Made by a program: the position numbers and the translations under genes. 24,636 nucleotides of DNA, from positions 1 to 24,636 of the forward strand of contig DASRZM010000052.1 of NCBI GenBank assembly GCA_035686365.1. Direction: 5' to 3'. Origin of the DNA: DASRZM01 sp035686365. GTDB lineage: Bacteria > Pseudomonadota > Gammaproteobacteria > Xanthomonadales > Xanthomonadaceae. This document shows positions 11,034-19,600 of the stretch, one piece after another. Every line of letters starts with the position of its first letter. Position 1 is the first letter of the stretch. The notes below the pieces were generated by a model. The model made no database searches. It was not told where the DNA came from and saw nothing but the letters and a program-made list of their open reading frames with translations.

Positions 11034-11300
11034 ATGGCCGCCAAGTCCACCAGGCCCGCCGCCGAACCGAAGGCGTCGGTCGCCGATTTCGAGAAGTCGC
11101 TGGACGAGCTCGAGCAGCTGGTGCGGCGCATGGAACAGGGCGAACTGACGCTGGACGAGTCGCTGCAGGCCTACGAGCGCGGCGTGGCGCTGTACCGCAA
11201 TTGCCAGGCTGCGCTGGACCAGGCCGAGCTGCGCGTGCGGCTGCTGGCCGACCCGGACGATCCGGACAGCGCCCGGCCGTTCGCACCGGATGACGACTGA
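11034..11300 (+). CDS. xseB: Exodeoxyribonuclease VII small subunit
   Basis: The 88-residue small subunit of exonuclease VII binds XseA in the complex that degrades single-stranded DNA from both ends. The family core is clear: VADFEKSLDELEQLVRRMEQGELTLDESLQAYERG, followed by LYRNCQAALDQAELRV. Its acidic tail ends DPDDPDSARPFAPDDD. ATG 11034 is the likely start; GTG 11004, two bases after the tilS stop, is in the same frame and would add ten residues. The stop overlaps the ispA start by 11 bases, the usual xseB-ispA coupling. dxs, often the next gene, is absent here. Confidence 0.95.
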   Translation: MAAKSTRPAAEPKASVADFEKSLDELEQLVRRMEQGELTLDESLQAYERGVALYRNCQAALDQAELRVRLLADPDDPDSARPFAPDDD

Positions 11301-12171
11301 GGCCGCGTTCGCGGCCTGGCGGGCACGCTGCGAACGCGCGCTCGAATCGGCGCTGCCCCCGGACACGGACGAACCGCAGGCGCTGCACGCGGCCATGCAC
11401 CACGCCGTGCTCGGCGGCGGCAAACGGCTGCGGCCGCTGCTCGTATACGCGGCCGGATCCATCGGCGCGGCGCCGGAGCCGGCGCTGGATCCGGCCGCCG
11501 TCGCGGTCGAACTGGTGCACGCCTATTCGCTGGTGCACGACGACCTGCCGGCAATGGACGACGATGCGCTGCGGCGCGGCCGTCCGACCGTGCACGTGGC
11601 CTATGGCGAAGCCACGGCGATCCTGGCCGGCGATGCGCTGCAGACGCTGGCGTTCGCGGTGCTGGCGCGCGCGCACCTGCCCGAGCCGGTCCGGGTGGCG
11701 CTGATCGGTACCCTGGCTGCTGCCGCCGGCGCCGGCAACGGCATGGCCGGCGGCCAGGCCATGGATCTTGCCGCCACCGGGCGGCGGCTCGACATCGACG
11801 CATTGCGCGCGCTGCAGTCGGCCAAGACCGGTGCACTGATCCGGGCTGCGGTGCGCATGGGCGCGCAGGTGGCCGGGCTCGATGCGGCCGCACTGGCATT
11901 GCTGGACCGTTTCGCCGGAGCGCTGGGGATCGCCTTCCAGATCCGCGACGACCTGCTCGACGTGGAGGCCGACACCGCGCAGCTGGGCAAGACCGCGGGC
12001 AAGGACAGGGCCCAGGACAAGCCGACCTGGGTGTCGATGCTGGGGCCGCAGGGCGCACGCGCCGAGCTGCAGGCGCAGCGGGACACGGCACAGGCTGCGC
12101 TGCGGTCCATCGGGGCCGAGGCCGGACCGTTGCGCGAACTGCTGCGCCAGTGCATCGAACGCGTGCACTGA
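11290..12171 (+). CDS. ispA: Farnesyl diphosphate synthase
   Basis: The 293-residue polyprenyl synthetase condenses IPP with DMAPP and GPP to farnesyl diphosphate in the cytoplasm, feeding quinone and undecaprenyl phosphate synthesis. The first Asp-rich motif DDLPAMDDD spans residues 84-92, with Arg-Arg after it. The preceding HAYSLVHDD and the DDxxxxD spacing are those of bacterial C15 synthases. The second motif, IRDDLLD, has Asp220, Asp221 and Asp224. GGGKRLRP at residues 42-49 binds diphosphate, and GMAGGQAMDL is also conserved. The length is close to E. coli IspA at about 299 residues. ATG 11290 overlaps xseB. Confidence 0.95.
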   Translation: MTTEAAFAAWRARCERALESALPPDTDEPQALHAAMHHAVLGGGKRLRPLLVYAAGSIGAAPEPALDPAAVAVELVHAYSLVHDDLPAMDDDALRRGRPTVHVAYGEATAILAGDALQTLAFAVLARAHLPEPVRVALIGTLAAAAGAGNGMAGGQAMDLAATGRRLDIDALRALQSAKTGALIRAAVRMGAQVAGLDAAALALLDRFAGALGIAFQIRDDLLDVEADTAQLGKTAGKDRAQDKPTWVSMLGPQGARAELQAQRDTAQAALRSIGAEAGPLRELLRQCIERVH

Positions 12172-12238
12172 CATAAGGTCTGACCAAGCCTGTCCTGAGC
12201 CTGACGAAGGGACCATCCTGGCCTTGATCGGACTCGCC

Positions 12239-12307
12239 GTAGGTCGGCACTACTGTGCCGACGCGGACCGGCGCGAGCGTGGCGTCGGCACGGTAGTGCC
12301 GACCTAC
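12239..12307. repeat. REPIN: inverted pair of GTAG-type REP hairpins
   Basis: This lies in the 339-base gap between ispA and the DUF4870 gene. The first REP (12239-12262) is GTAG followed by GTCGGCAC, a four-base loop and the exact complementary arm. The second (12284-12307) is the same in inverse orientation. Together they form 26-base arms with one mismatch. A 17-base direct repeat starting GGACCGGCGCG flanks the second REP (12265-12281 and 12309-12325). REPs of this type are moved by RAYT transposases encoded elsewhere in the genome; none is in this window. Confidence 0.75.
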
Positions 12308-12332
12308 AGGACCGGCGCGAGCGTGCATGCGT

Positions 12333-12394
12333 GCATGATCGGCGAGCGCACCATCCATGGCACGCGAACCTCTGAACTTGTTCAGGGGTTCCCT
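12333..12394. repeat. 62-bp dispersed repeat, copy 1
   Basis: These 62 bases match 22213-22274 at 52 positions (about 84%) without gaps. The copy includes the core CCATCCATGG (12351-12360) and the arms CCTCTGAAC and GTTCAGGGG, which can form a hairpin. TTCAGGG and CCCTGAA (12381-12397) form an alternative one. It is non-coding; the bases on either side show no gene. Confidence 0.65.
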
Positions 12395-12462
12395 GAAGGC
12401 GCTGAACGATCCGGAACGGTGCCGCTACACCGCGTGCGGATCCGTCGCGTCCCCGGAAAGAC

Positions 12463-12486
12463 GAAGCCCGGCTGGTGCCGGGCTTC
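12463..12486 (-). terminator. Rho-independent terminator of the DUF4870 gene
   Basis: A perfect ten-base stem, GAAGCCCGGC, with a four-base loop lies 24 bases beyond the TAA of the DUF4870 gene. On the minus strand it is followed by a T-rich run read as GTCTTTCC, as expected for an intrinsic terminator. It could also stop read-through from ispA on the plus strand. Confidence 0.75.
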
Positions 12487-12510
12487 GCATCGATCCGTTG
12501 CGCGGGCGCC

Positions 12511-12933
12511 TTACTTGACCAGGCGCAGCGTGAACGGGTAGCGGTAGGCGGTGCCCTCGTTGGCCTTCACGGCGGCGATGACGGTCAGGATCAGGGCAGC
12601 GAGTCCGACCAGCGGCAGCAGCAGCAGGCCGATCAGCACGAACATCAGCACGATGCAGACCAGCAGCGCGATGGTGACGGTGATCTGGAAGTTCAGCGCC
12701 TCCTTGCCCTGGTCGTCCACGAACGGCATCGTTTCCTTCTTCAGCAGCCAGATCAGCAGCGGCCCGAGGACGTTGCCGAACGGAATGATGATGCCCACCA
12801 GCGCCGACAGGTGCGCGAACATCGCCATCTGGCGCTCGTCGCTGCCCGGAGCACCGCCCGGAGACGGCGAAACCGGCGGCGGCGGCGTGTGCGGGCTCGG
12901 CGGCGGCAGATTTTCGTTGGGTGTTTCGTTCAC
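12511..12933 (-). CDS. DUF4870 membrane protein
   Basis: The 140-residue inner-membrane protein has unknown function. Residues 1-36 are a Pro-rich cytoplasmic tail (PPPSPHTPPPPVSPSPGG). Hydrophobic segments lie at about 38-64, 82-104 and 105-122. The conserved DUF4870 pattern is present: HLSALVGIIIPFGNVLGPLLIWLLKK at 41-66, then FVDDQGKEALNFQ at 71-83. The GTG start at 12933 was chosen because a strong GGGAGGGAGAG ribosome site precedes it; an in-frame ATG at 13002 has none and would add a low-complexity extension. It lies downstream of pmbA on the same strand with 108 bases between, and has its own terminator. Confidence 0.85.
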   Translation of the reverse strand: MNETPNENLPPPSPHTPPPPVSPSPGGAPGSDERQMAMFAHLSALVGIIIPFGNVLGPLLIWLLKKETMPFVDDQGKEALNFQITVTIALLVCIVLMFVLIGLLLLPLVGLAALILTVIAAVKANEGTAYRYPFTLRLVK

Positions 12934-12936
12934 GGC

Positions 12937-12948
12937 TCTCCCTCCCTC
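12937..12948 (-). promoter_or_regulatory. Ribosome binding site deciding the DUF4870 start
   Basis: On the minus strand the sequence reads GAGGGAGGGAGA, ending a few bases before GTG 12933. It is the strongest purine-rich site near the gene and fixes GTG as the start over the upstream ATG. Confidence 0.65.
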
Positions 12949-13041
12949 GATCGTGGCCAAAGACGGCTGCCGCACTTTCGATTGCGGCGTGCCCATTGTC
13001 AAGGACGCGACCGGGCCGGCGGCGTGACCGGGCCGGCGGAC

Positions 13042-14427
13042 TCAGCTTGCCCCGGCCACCATCATGCGGCCCAGCAGGATCGATCCGGTCAGCACCTGCG
13101 AGCGCGGATCCACGTCGCTGCCGACCGCTTCGATCGCCTGGAACATCTGCCGGAGCTTGCCCGCGATGGTGACCTCGTCGACCGGGAAGGCCAGCTCTCC
13201 GTTCTCGACCCAGAAGCCGGCGGCGCCGCGCGAATAGTCGCCGGTGACCAGGTTCACGCCCTGCCCCATCAGTTCGGTGACCACCAGCCCGCGCCCCATG
13301 CCGCGCACCAGATCCTGGAAGGACGGGTTCCCGTGCGCGACGACCAGGTTGTGGGTGCCGCCGGCATTGCCGGTGGTTTCCAGGCCCAGCCTGCGCGCCG
13401 AGTAGCTGCCCAGCACGTAGCGCTCCAGCACGCCGCGCTGCACCAGCGGCGACTCCCGCGTGGCCACGCCCTCGGCGTCGAAGTTGGCCGAACGGTGCCC
13501 GCGCGGCAGGTGCGGCCGCTCCTGGATGTCCATCCAGTCCGGAAACAGCCGCTGCCCGGCGCTGTCGAGCAGGAACGAGGCGCCCCGGTACAGCGCGCCG
13601 CCGGACACCGCCGAAACCAGGTGGCTGACCAGCGAGCGGGCCACCTCCGGAACCAGCAGCACCGGCACCTCCCCGGTCGGCACCGGCCGCGGGCCCAGCC
13701 GTTCCACCGCGCGTTCGGCGGCGCGGCGGCCGACCGCGTCGGCCGCCTCCAGGTCCTGCGGCGCACAGGCGGTCGTATACCAGTAGTCGCGCTGCATCTG
13801 CGGAGCCTTGCCGGCGATCAACGAGCAGCTGATGCTGTGGTGGGTATTGCGTTCGCGACCGAGGAAACCGTGCGAGTTGGCGTACACGGCAATGCTTGCG
13901 CCGGTGACCACCTGCGCGCCTTCGGAATTGGATACGCGCGCATCGTGCGCGCGGCCGGCGCCCTCGCACTGTCGACCCAGTTCGATCGCCGCTTCCACGT
14001 CCAGCGCCCACGGATGCCACAGGTCCAGGTCGGGGAACCGCGTGGCCATCGCCTCGGCCGGGGCCAGCCCCGCGTACTCGTCCTGCTCGGTGTGGCGCGC
14101 GATCGCGCAGGCCTGGTCGATCGAGGTTTCGATCGAGACCGGATCCAGGTCGCCGGTGCTGGCGCTGCCCTTGCGCTGGCCGAAGTAGACCGTGATCGAG
14201 AGCCCGCGGTCGCGCGTGTGTTCGATCGTTTCGACCTCGTCCATGCGCACCGACACGCTCAGGCCGCGCTCGTCGCTGGCGCCGACCTCGGCCTGGCTGG
14301 CGCCGCGCTGGCGGCAACGCGAGAGCACGTCCTGCGCGATCTGCGCCAGGCGATCGAGCGCCGCCGCGGAATCGGTCGGCGCGATGGCGGCCGGCACGGA
14401 GGTCATTTCCTGCATGGCACTTTCCAT
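13042..14427 (-). CDS. pmbA: Metalloprotease-associated protein PmbA/TldE
   Basis: The 461-residue protein is TldE, the non-catalytic partner of TldD. The heterodimer degrades unfolded or leader-type peptides, and in E. coli it matures microcin B17 and acts on CcdA. Family features are VETIEHTRDRGLSITVYFGQRKGSASTGD near residue 65, an internal ANFDAEGVATRESPLVQRGVLERYVLGSYSARRLG block, TGNAGGTHNLVV, and FWVENGELAFPVDEVTIAGKLRQMF near the end. No HExxH motif is present, as expected for TldE. ATG 14427 gives the longest form; ATG 14415 has a better ribosome site (GGAAAG) and may be the true start. E. coli PmbA is about 450 residues. It is divergent from yjgA, the same arrangement as in E. coli. 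Confidence 0.93.
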   Translation of the reverse strand: MESAMQEMTSVPAAIAPTDSAAALDRLAQIAQDVLSRCRQRGASQAEVGASDERGLSVSVRMDEVETIEHTRDRGLSITVYFGQRKGSASTGDLDPVSIETSIDQACAIARHTEQDEYAGLAPAEAMATRFPDLDLWHPWALDVEAAIELGRQCEGAGRAHDARVSNSEGAQVVTGASIAVYANSHGFLGRERNTHHSISCSLIAGKAPQMQRDYWYTTACAPQDLEAADAVGRRAAERAVERLGPRPVPTGEVPVLLVPEVARSLVSHLVSAVSGGALYRGASFLLDSAGQRLFPDWMDIQERPHLPRGHRSANFDAEGVATRESPLVQRGVLERYVLGSYSARRLGLETTGNAGGTHNLVVAHGNPSFQDLVRGMGRGLVVTELMGQGVNLVTGDYSRGAAGFWVENGELAFPVDEVTIAGKLRQMFQAIEAVGSDVDPRSQVLTGSILLGRMMVAGAS

Positions 14428-14534
14428 GTCGGATCGCCCTGTGTGCCCCCGGGCGCGGGGGGCGGTGCGTCGCGCTTGACGGCGCGCAGCGCGGCGCGGA
14501 AGGTGGGCGCCCTTCCCGAGGTACGCCCGATTCC

Positions 14535-15047
14535 ATGACCGAAGCCGGCCCGCCCGAACAGCGCCCGCCCAGCCGCAGCCGGCAGCGCCGCGATGCGCTG
14601 GCGGTACTGGCCATGGCCGAGCGCCTGGTCGAGCTCGGCGATGGGGTGCTGGCGAAGCTGCCGCTGACGCCGCAATTGCTGGCGGCGATCGCGGATTCGC
14701 GGCGCATCCGCCAGCAGATCGCGCGCAAGCGGCAATTGCAGTACCTGGCCAAGCTGCTGCGGCGGGAACCCGATCTGCTGGAACCGTTGCGCCAGGTACT
14801 GGAGCACGACCGCGCCGCGGCCCGGCGCGAAGCGGTCGCGCTGCACCGGCTCGAACACTGGCGCGACCGCCTGATCGACGAAGGCGACGCGGCGCTGACC
14901 GAGCTGCTCGATGAGCAGCCCGGCGCCGACCGCCAGCGGCTGCGACAGCTGGCGCGACGGGCGCGCGAGGAGCGAGGACGCGAGGACCCGCTGCACGCCA
15001 CGCGCGAGCTGTTCCGTGCGTTGCGCGGGCTGTTCGGCCAGGATTGA
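14535..15047 (+). CDS. yjgA: Ribosome biogenesis factor YjgA/DarP (DUF615)
   Basis: The 170-residue highly basic, helical protein belongs to the DUF615 family, which associates with 50S ribosomal precursors. Typical blocks are RSRQRRDALAVLAMAERLVEL, LPLTPQLLAAIADSRRIRQQIARKRQLQYLAKLLR (the family signature) and the C-terminal LARRAREERGREDPLHATRELFRALRGLF. E. coli YjgA has about 183 residues. The gene is divergent from pmbA with 107 bases between and convergent with tldD, where only eight bases separate the stops. Confidence 0.92.
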   Translation: MTEAGPPEQRPPSRSRQRRDALAVLAMAERLVELGDGVLAKLPLTPQLLAAIADSRRIRQQIARKRQLQYLAKLLRREPDLLEPLRQVLEHDRAAARREAVALHRLEHWRDRLIDEGDAALTELLDEQPGADRQRLRQLARRAREERGREDPLHATRELFRALRGLFGQD

Positions 15048-15055
15048 GTACGTCA

Positions 15056-16495
15056 TCATGCGCGCGTGCCGCCGACGGTCAGCGCGTCGATGCGCAGCGT
15101 CGGCTGACCCACGCCCACCGGCACGCTCTGACCTTCCTTGCCGCACACACCCACGCCCTCGTCCAGCGCCAGATCGTTGCCGATCATGCTCACGCGGGTC
15201 ATGACCTCGGGGCCGGAGCCGATCAGGGTGGCACCCTTGACCGGCGCGGTGATGCGGCCGTTCTCGATCAGGTAGGCCTCGCTGGCGGAGAACACGAACC
15301 GGCCCGAGGTGATGTCGACCTGGCCGCCGCCGAAGTTCACCGCATACAGCCCGCGCTGCACGCTGGCGATGATTTCGGCCGGGTCGCGATCGCCGGCGCG
15401 CATGTAGGTGTTGGTCATGCGCGGCATCGGCAGGTGCGCGAACGACTCGCGGCGGCCGTTTCCGGTCGGCGCCGCATTCATCAGCCGCGCGTTCATGGTG
15501 TCGTGCATGAAGCCGGCCAGGCGGCCGTCCTCGATCAGCACGGTGCACTGGGTCGGCGTGCCCTCGTCGTCGATGCTCAGCGAGCCGCGGCGCTCGTACA
15601 GGGTGCCGTCGTCCACCACGGTCACGCCGCGCGCGGCGACCTGCTCGCCGATGCGTCCGGCGAAGGTCGAGGTGCCCTTGCGATTGAAGTCGCCCTCCAG
15701 GCCGTGCCCGACCGCCTCGTGCAACAGCACGCCGGGCCAGCCGGGGCCCAGCACCACGGGCATGGTGCCGGCCGGCGCATCGACCGCCTCCAGATTCACC
15801 AGCGCCTGCCGCAGCGCCTCGCGCGCCAGTGCCCCGGCCCGGTCCTCCTGCAGGAAGCGCTCGTACCCGTAGCGGCCGCCTCCGCCGGCATAACCGGACT
15901 CGCGGCGCCCGCCCTGCTCGACGATCACCTGCACGCTGAAGCGCACCAGCGGCCGCACGTCGCCGGCGACATGACCGTCCGATCGCGCCACCAGCACCGA
16001 GTCCATGGTGCCGGCCAGGCTGACCATCACCTGGGTCACGCGCGGGTCGGCCGCGCGCAACTGGGCGTCGATCTCGCGCAGCAGCCGGATCTTCTCCTCG
16101 TTGGGGATGCTCTCGACCGGGTCCACCGGCGCATACAGCGCACGGGTGTCGCTGCGCTGCAGTGCCTGCGGCGTGGCAGCGCGACCTGCCCGCGCGATCG
16201 CGCCGGCGGCGCCGGCGGCCTCGATCAGCGCCGGCAGCCGGATCTCGTCGGAATAGGCGAACCCGGTCTTCTCGCCGCTGATGGCGCGCACGCCCACGCC
16301 CTGCTCGATCGAGTGCGAACCGTCCTTGACGATGCCGTCCTCCATGCGCCAGGACTCCTGGCGCGAGTGCTGGAAGTACAGGTCGGCATAGTCGACGCCG
16401 GGGCCGACCAGGCGCGAGAACACGCGCTCCAGTTCGCGGGCGTCGAGGCCTGCCGGTTCCAGCAGACGGCGGGTGGCAAGGTCGGATGAACTCAT
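15056..16495 (-). CDS. tldD: Metalloprotease TldD
   Basis: The 479-residue protein is the catalytic zinc-protease subunit of TldD/TldE. The zinc motif HEAVGH is at residues 259-264 (His259, Glu260, His263) within LHEAVGHGLEGD. The third ligand, Cys451, is in GVCGKEGQSVPVG. Other conserved blocks are DYADLYFQHSR, GVGVRAISGEKTGFAYSD, GTSTFAGRIGEQVA, PMPRMTNTYM and GGGQVDITSGRFVFSASEAYLIENG. The length fits E. coli TldD at about 481 residues. ATG 16495 gives MSSSDLATRRLL; the frame stays open upstream through a 12-bp tandem repeat that would encode repeated PTLP and is unlikely to be translated. It is the last gene of the maf-rng-yhdP-tldD cluster, 141 bases after yhdP. Confidence 0.95.
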   Translation of the reverse strand: MSSSDLATRRLLEPAGLDARELERVFSRLVGPGVDYADLYFQHSRQESWRMEDGIVKDGSHSIEQGVGVRAISGEKTGFAYSDEIRLPALIEAAGAAGAIARAGRAATPQALQRSDTRALYAPVDPVESIPNEEKIRLLREIDAQLRAADPRVTQVMVSLAGTMDSVLVARSDGHVAGDVRPLVRFSVQVIVEQGGRRESGYAGGGGRYGYERFLQEDRAGALAREALRQALVNLEAVDAPAGTMPVVLGPGWPGVLLHEAVGHGLEGDFNRKGTSTFAGRIGEQVAARGVTVVDDGTLYERRGSLSIDDEGTPTQCTVLIEDGRLAGFMHDTMNARLMNAAPTGNGRRESFAHLPMPRMTNTYMRAGDRDPAEIIASVQRGLYAVNFGGGQVDITSGRFVFSASEAYLIENGRITAPVKGATLIGSGPEVMTRVSMIGNDLALDEGVGVCGKEGQSVPVGVGQPTLRIDALTVGGTRA

Positions 16496-16496
16496 C

Positions 16497-16532
16497 GGCA
16501 ATGTCGGGGGCAATGTCGGGGGCAATGTCGGG
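16497..16532. repeat. Three tandem 12-bp repeats at the tldD start
   Basis: GGCAATGTCGGG occurs three times in succession without mismatch (16497-16508, 16509-16520, 16521-16532), directly before the tldD start codon on the minus strand. The repeats occupy the place where a ribosome site should be; none is seen within or just beyond them. Confidence 0.85.
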
Positions 16533-16617
16533 GAAATGGGCAAGTGGGCTGCCGGGCGCAGCCGGCCGGCGCGGCGGCCGGCGCGCGTTCGCGGGCGTGG
16601 CAATTACCGATCAGATG

Positions 16618-16634
16618 CGGCCGCGACGCGGCCG
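16618..16634 (-). terminator. GC-rich hairpin just after yhdP
   Basis: CGGCCGCG pairs perfectly with CGCGGCCG around a single base, two bases past the yhdP stop on the minus strand. It is followed by CATCTGATCGGTAATT with no clear T-run, so it may attenuate rather than end transcription into tldD. Confidence 0.3.
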
Positions 16635-16636
16635 AT

Positions 16637-19600
16637 TCAACCGCCGGCGGCAGCCTCCAGCCTAGCAGGATCGCCGGCGGCCTCCCTTGCGGGCTCCTCC
16701 GTAGCCTGGCCCGCGGCCGGCGTGGCCACGTCCTGGGGCCGGGTCAGGCGCTCGATCTGCGGCGCATCCCAGCTTCCGCCCACGTGATAGACCGCGCGCG
16801 TCATCTCGCCCAGCGGCTGCTGCAGGATGGCCTGCGCGACCGCGCCGATGGCGGCGCCCGCCGGGCCGCCGGCGAGGGCGCCGACCACGGTGAGCACGCC
16901 GCCGGCACGCGGACGCACCTCCATGATCTGATCGTAGTCCTTGGCCTTGAGGCCGGTTCGGCCCCGGATCTCGATCTCGGCCGCCGGGCTGTCGATCTTC
17001 AGATCGTCGGTGAAGGCGCTGCCCTGGCGCAGGGCGAAACTGCCCTCGATCGAGTTGAAGGCAAACCCCTCGACCAGGAAATCGCTGAAATCCAGCGACA
17101 GGCGGCGCGGAATCTCGGTCAGGCTCAGCAGCCCGAGGATGCGGCCGGCGCCGGGCCTGACCTCGGGAATGCGGCCGGAGCCGACCTTCATGCCCAGCGT
17201 TCCCTCGACCCGTTCCAGCGCGAAGGCCGAGGGCGCGCCGCGCCACTGCGCCTGGAGCGTGGCCATGGTCGGCCCCTTCTCGACCATGTCGGTGAAGCCC
17301 AGCGCCTGGAGCATCTCGCCCAGGTCGGGCGCAGTGAAGGCGAGTTCGAACTGCGAGCGCTCGCGCAGCCCGACCCGCGTCCAGTCGCCGCTGCCGCGCA
17401 GATCCAGCCGTGGCGAGCGGCTCTCGAACAGCTGCACGTGCATGCCCTGCGCGGTCGGATAGGTTTCCAGCCTCGCCTCGCCCAGGTCGGCCTCGCCGAA
17501 ACGCAGCTGGCCGAACCACAGGTGCAGGGGCGGGATCCCGGCCGGATTGGCCGGCACGGCCTGGCTGGCCGCCTTCGCGGTGGGCCAGTGCAGGTGCGCC
17601 ATGCGGGCGGTGATCCCGGCCGTGTCCAGGTCCCGGGTCGGTATCCGCACCTCGCCCTCGACCTCCGGACCTCTCAGCAACAGCGTCGCCGCATCCGCAT
17701 CGCGCCGGTACTGCACGCGCGTTTCCACGAAGGCGCGATCGAGTACATCCAGCTCGCCCGCATGCACATCGATCGAGCCGATGCCCGCGCCCTTGCCCTC
17801 GCCGGCCACCGCGAAGGCGGCCCAGCCGGCGGCGTCGAGCACCGGCACCGTGCCCACGACGGCAATGCCCCGCTCCGGGACCTCTACCTCGTCGGCGTCT
17901 CCGAATGCGGCCACGCCGGTGAATCCCTCGCTCGGGTCCAGCGTGCCGCGCAGGCGCAGCAGCTCGCCCAGCCGCAGGTCGATGCCGCCGTGCTCCACGG
18001 GCAGAGCGATGCGCAGATCCAGCGGCATGCGCGCCTCGGGCGCCTTGCGCAGCGGCGCCGGCAGCGCCACGGTGGTGCCGACCAGGTCCGAGCGCAGCCG
18101 CAGGCGCTGGCTCGCGGCGCCGGTCCCGGCGTCGTCCGCGGCCACGCCGAGTGCGAGCGACCATTCCGAGCTGCCGTCCAGGTAGGGCTCGAGCCAGGTC
18201 ACGGACGGGTGCCGGTCCAGCAGCGAATCGGCGCTCAGGCGGCCGCGCAGGGAACCCTCGGCCACCAGTTCCTCGCGCGAGGTGTAGGCGCCCACTGCCA
18301 GGCTGAACGTCGCCGGCTGCCCCTGGTAGCCCACCCGCAACTCGTCGGCGCCGAAGCCCTGTTCGCTGAAACGCACGCGGCCGGTGGCATCGTCGAAACG
18401 CAGGTCGTACTTGGTGTCGACCAGATCGGCACCGACCAGGTCGGCGCGCCCGCGCACGCGCGGTGTGCCCAGTTCCTTCTTCAGCGGCAGGCGAAGATCC
18501 ATGGAGATGTCGGCGCGGCCGCCGACGCTCACCCCGAGCCAGTGCTCCGGGTACTTGCGCTGCAGCGGGCTGGCGCGCAGCAGGTCCAGCAGCGCGGGGC
18601 CGGTCCCGGTGCCGTCGATGTCCAGCTCCAGCACCGGAGAACGCAGGTCTGCGATGGTGCCGTGCGCACGCTCGATGCGGTTGCCCAGCACCGATCCGTG
18701 CAACTGGAAGTCCATGGATTCGTTTTCGAAGTGCGCCCAGCCCGTGATCTGCTCGCCGCGCGGCCATTCGCCCGGCTTGTAGTCCAGCACCGTCCCGGCG
18801 ACCTCGAAGTGCGCATCGACGCGGCCCTCGGCATTGCGGAACGGCCAGTGATCCAGATCCCCGGCAAATACCATGGCGGCGCGTTCGACCTGGCCTGCGA
18901 CCAGCGCGCGATCGAGCCAGGCGATCACCTTGGGCGGCATCCTGTTGCGCACCCAGAACTGCGGCGCTGCCGAGAAATCCCCTGCTGCGACTTCCACCGC
19001 CAGCGCCAGCGCCGGCCGGGTGCCGTCGCCCTGCAGCTCGGCGCCGCCGCGCACGGTACCGGCGAAATCCGCACCCCGGAGCATGAGCGGCGACGCCCAC
19101 AGCCACCAGCCCTGTGCGCTCTTCCAGGCGTCGATGCGCCCGCTCGCAACCGCGACGATTTCATCGCGGAACATCTGCGGCGAGTGCACGGCCAGGAGCG
19201 CCTCGTGCAGCTGCAGGCTGGCGGCGCCCGGGTCGAAGTCCAGCCGCCCCGAGAAGCCCGATACCCCCGGCACCTTGCCGGTCGGAGACCAGCCCAGCGC
19301 CTCGAGCTGGAGCTGGCCGCCACAGCCGTGGCCGTCCGTGCAGTCGATCCGCAGGTCCGACAGTGCCAACCGCGGCATGGCGCCGAACAGCGCCGCACGC
19401 AGCCTGGGCGGCAGTGCGTCGGACAGCGCCGCCACCGGCGCCAGCACGTCGAGCTCGGCGCGTTCGGCGCGCAGCTGCAATCGCTCGCCGGTCCGGGTCA
19501 CCCGCACCGAACCGGTCCGATGCCAGCCGCTCCCGTCTTCCATCTCCAGCGCCGGAACGTCCAGGCGCCAGCCCTCGGCGCTGCTCTGCCACAGCGCCGA

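Noticed and set aside
14428..14534. TTGAC at 14476-14480 as a -35 box for yjgA
   Set aside because: No acceptable -10 sequence lies 16-18 bases downstream in this GC-rich gap.
13042..16495. TldD/TldE as part of a RiPP (microcin-type) biosynthetic cluster
   Set aside because: No precursor peptide, YcaO, dehydrogenase or transporter gene is present; the neighbours are housekeeping genes.
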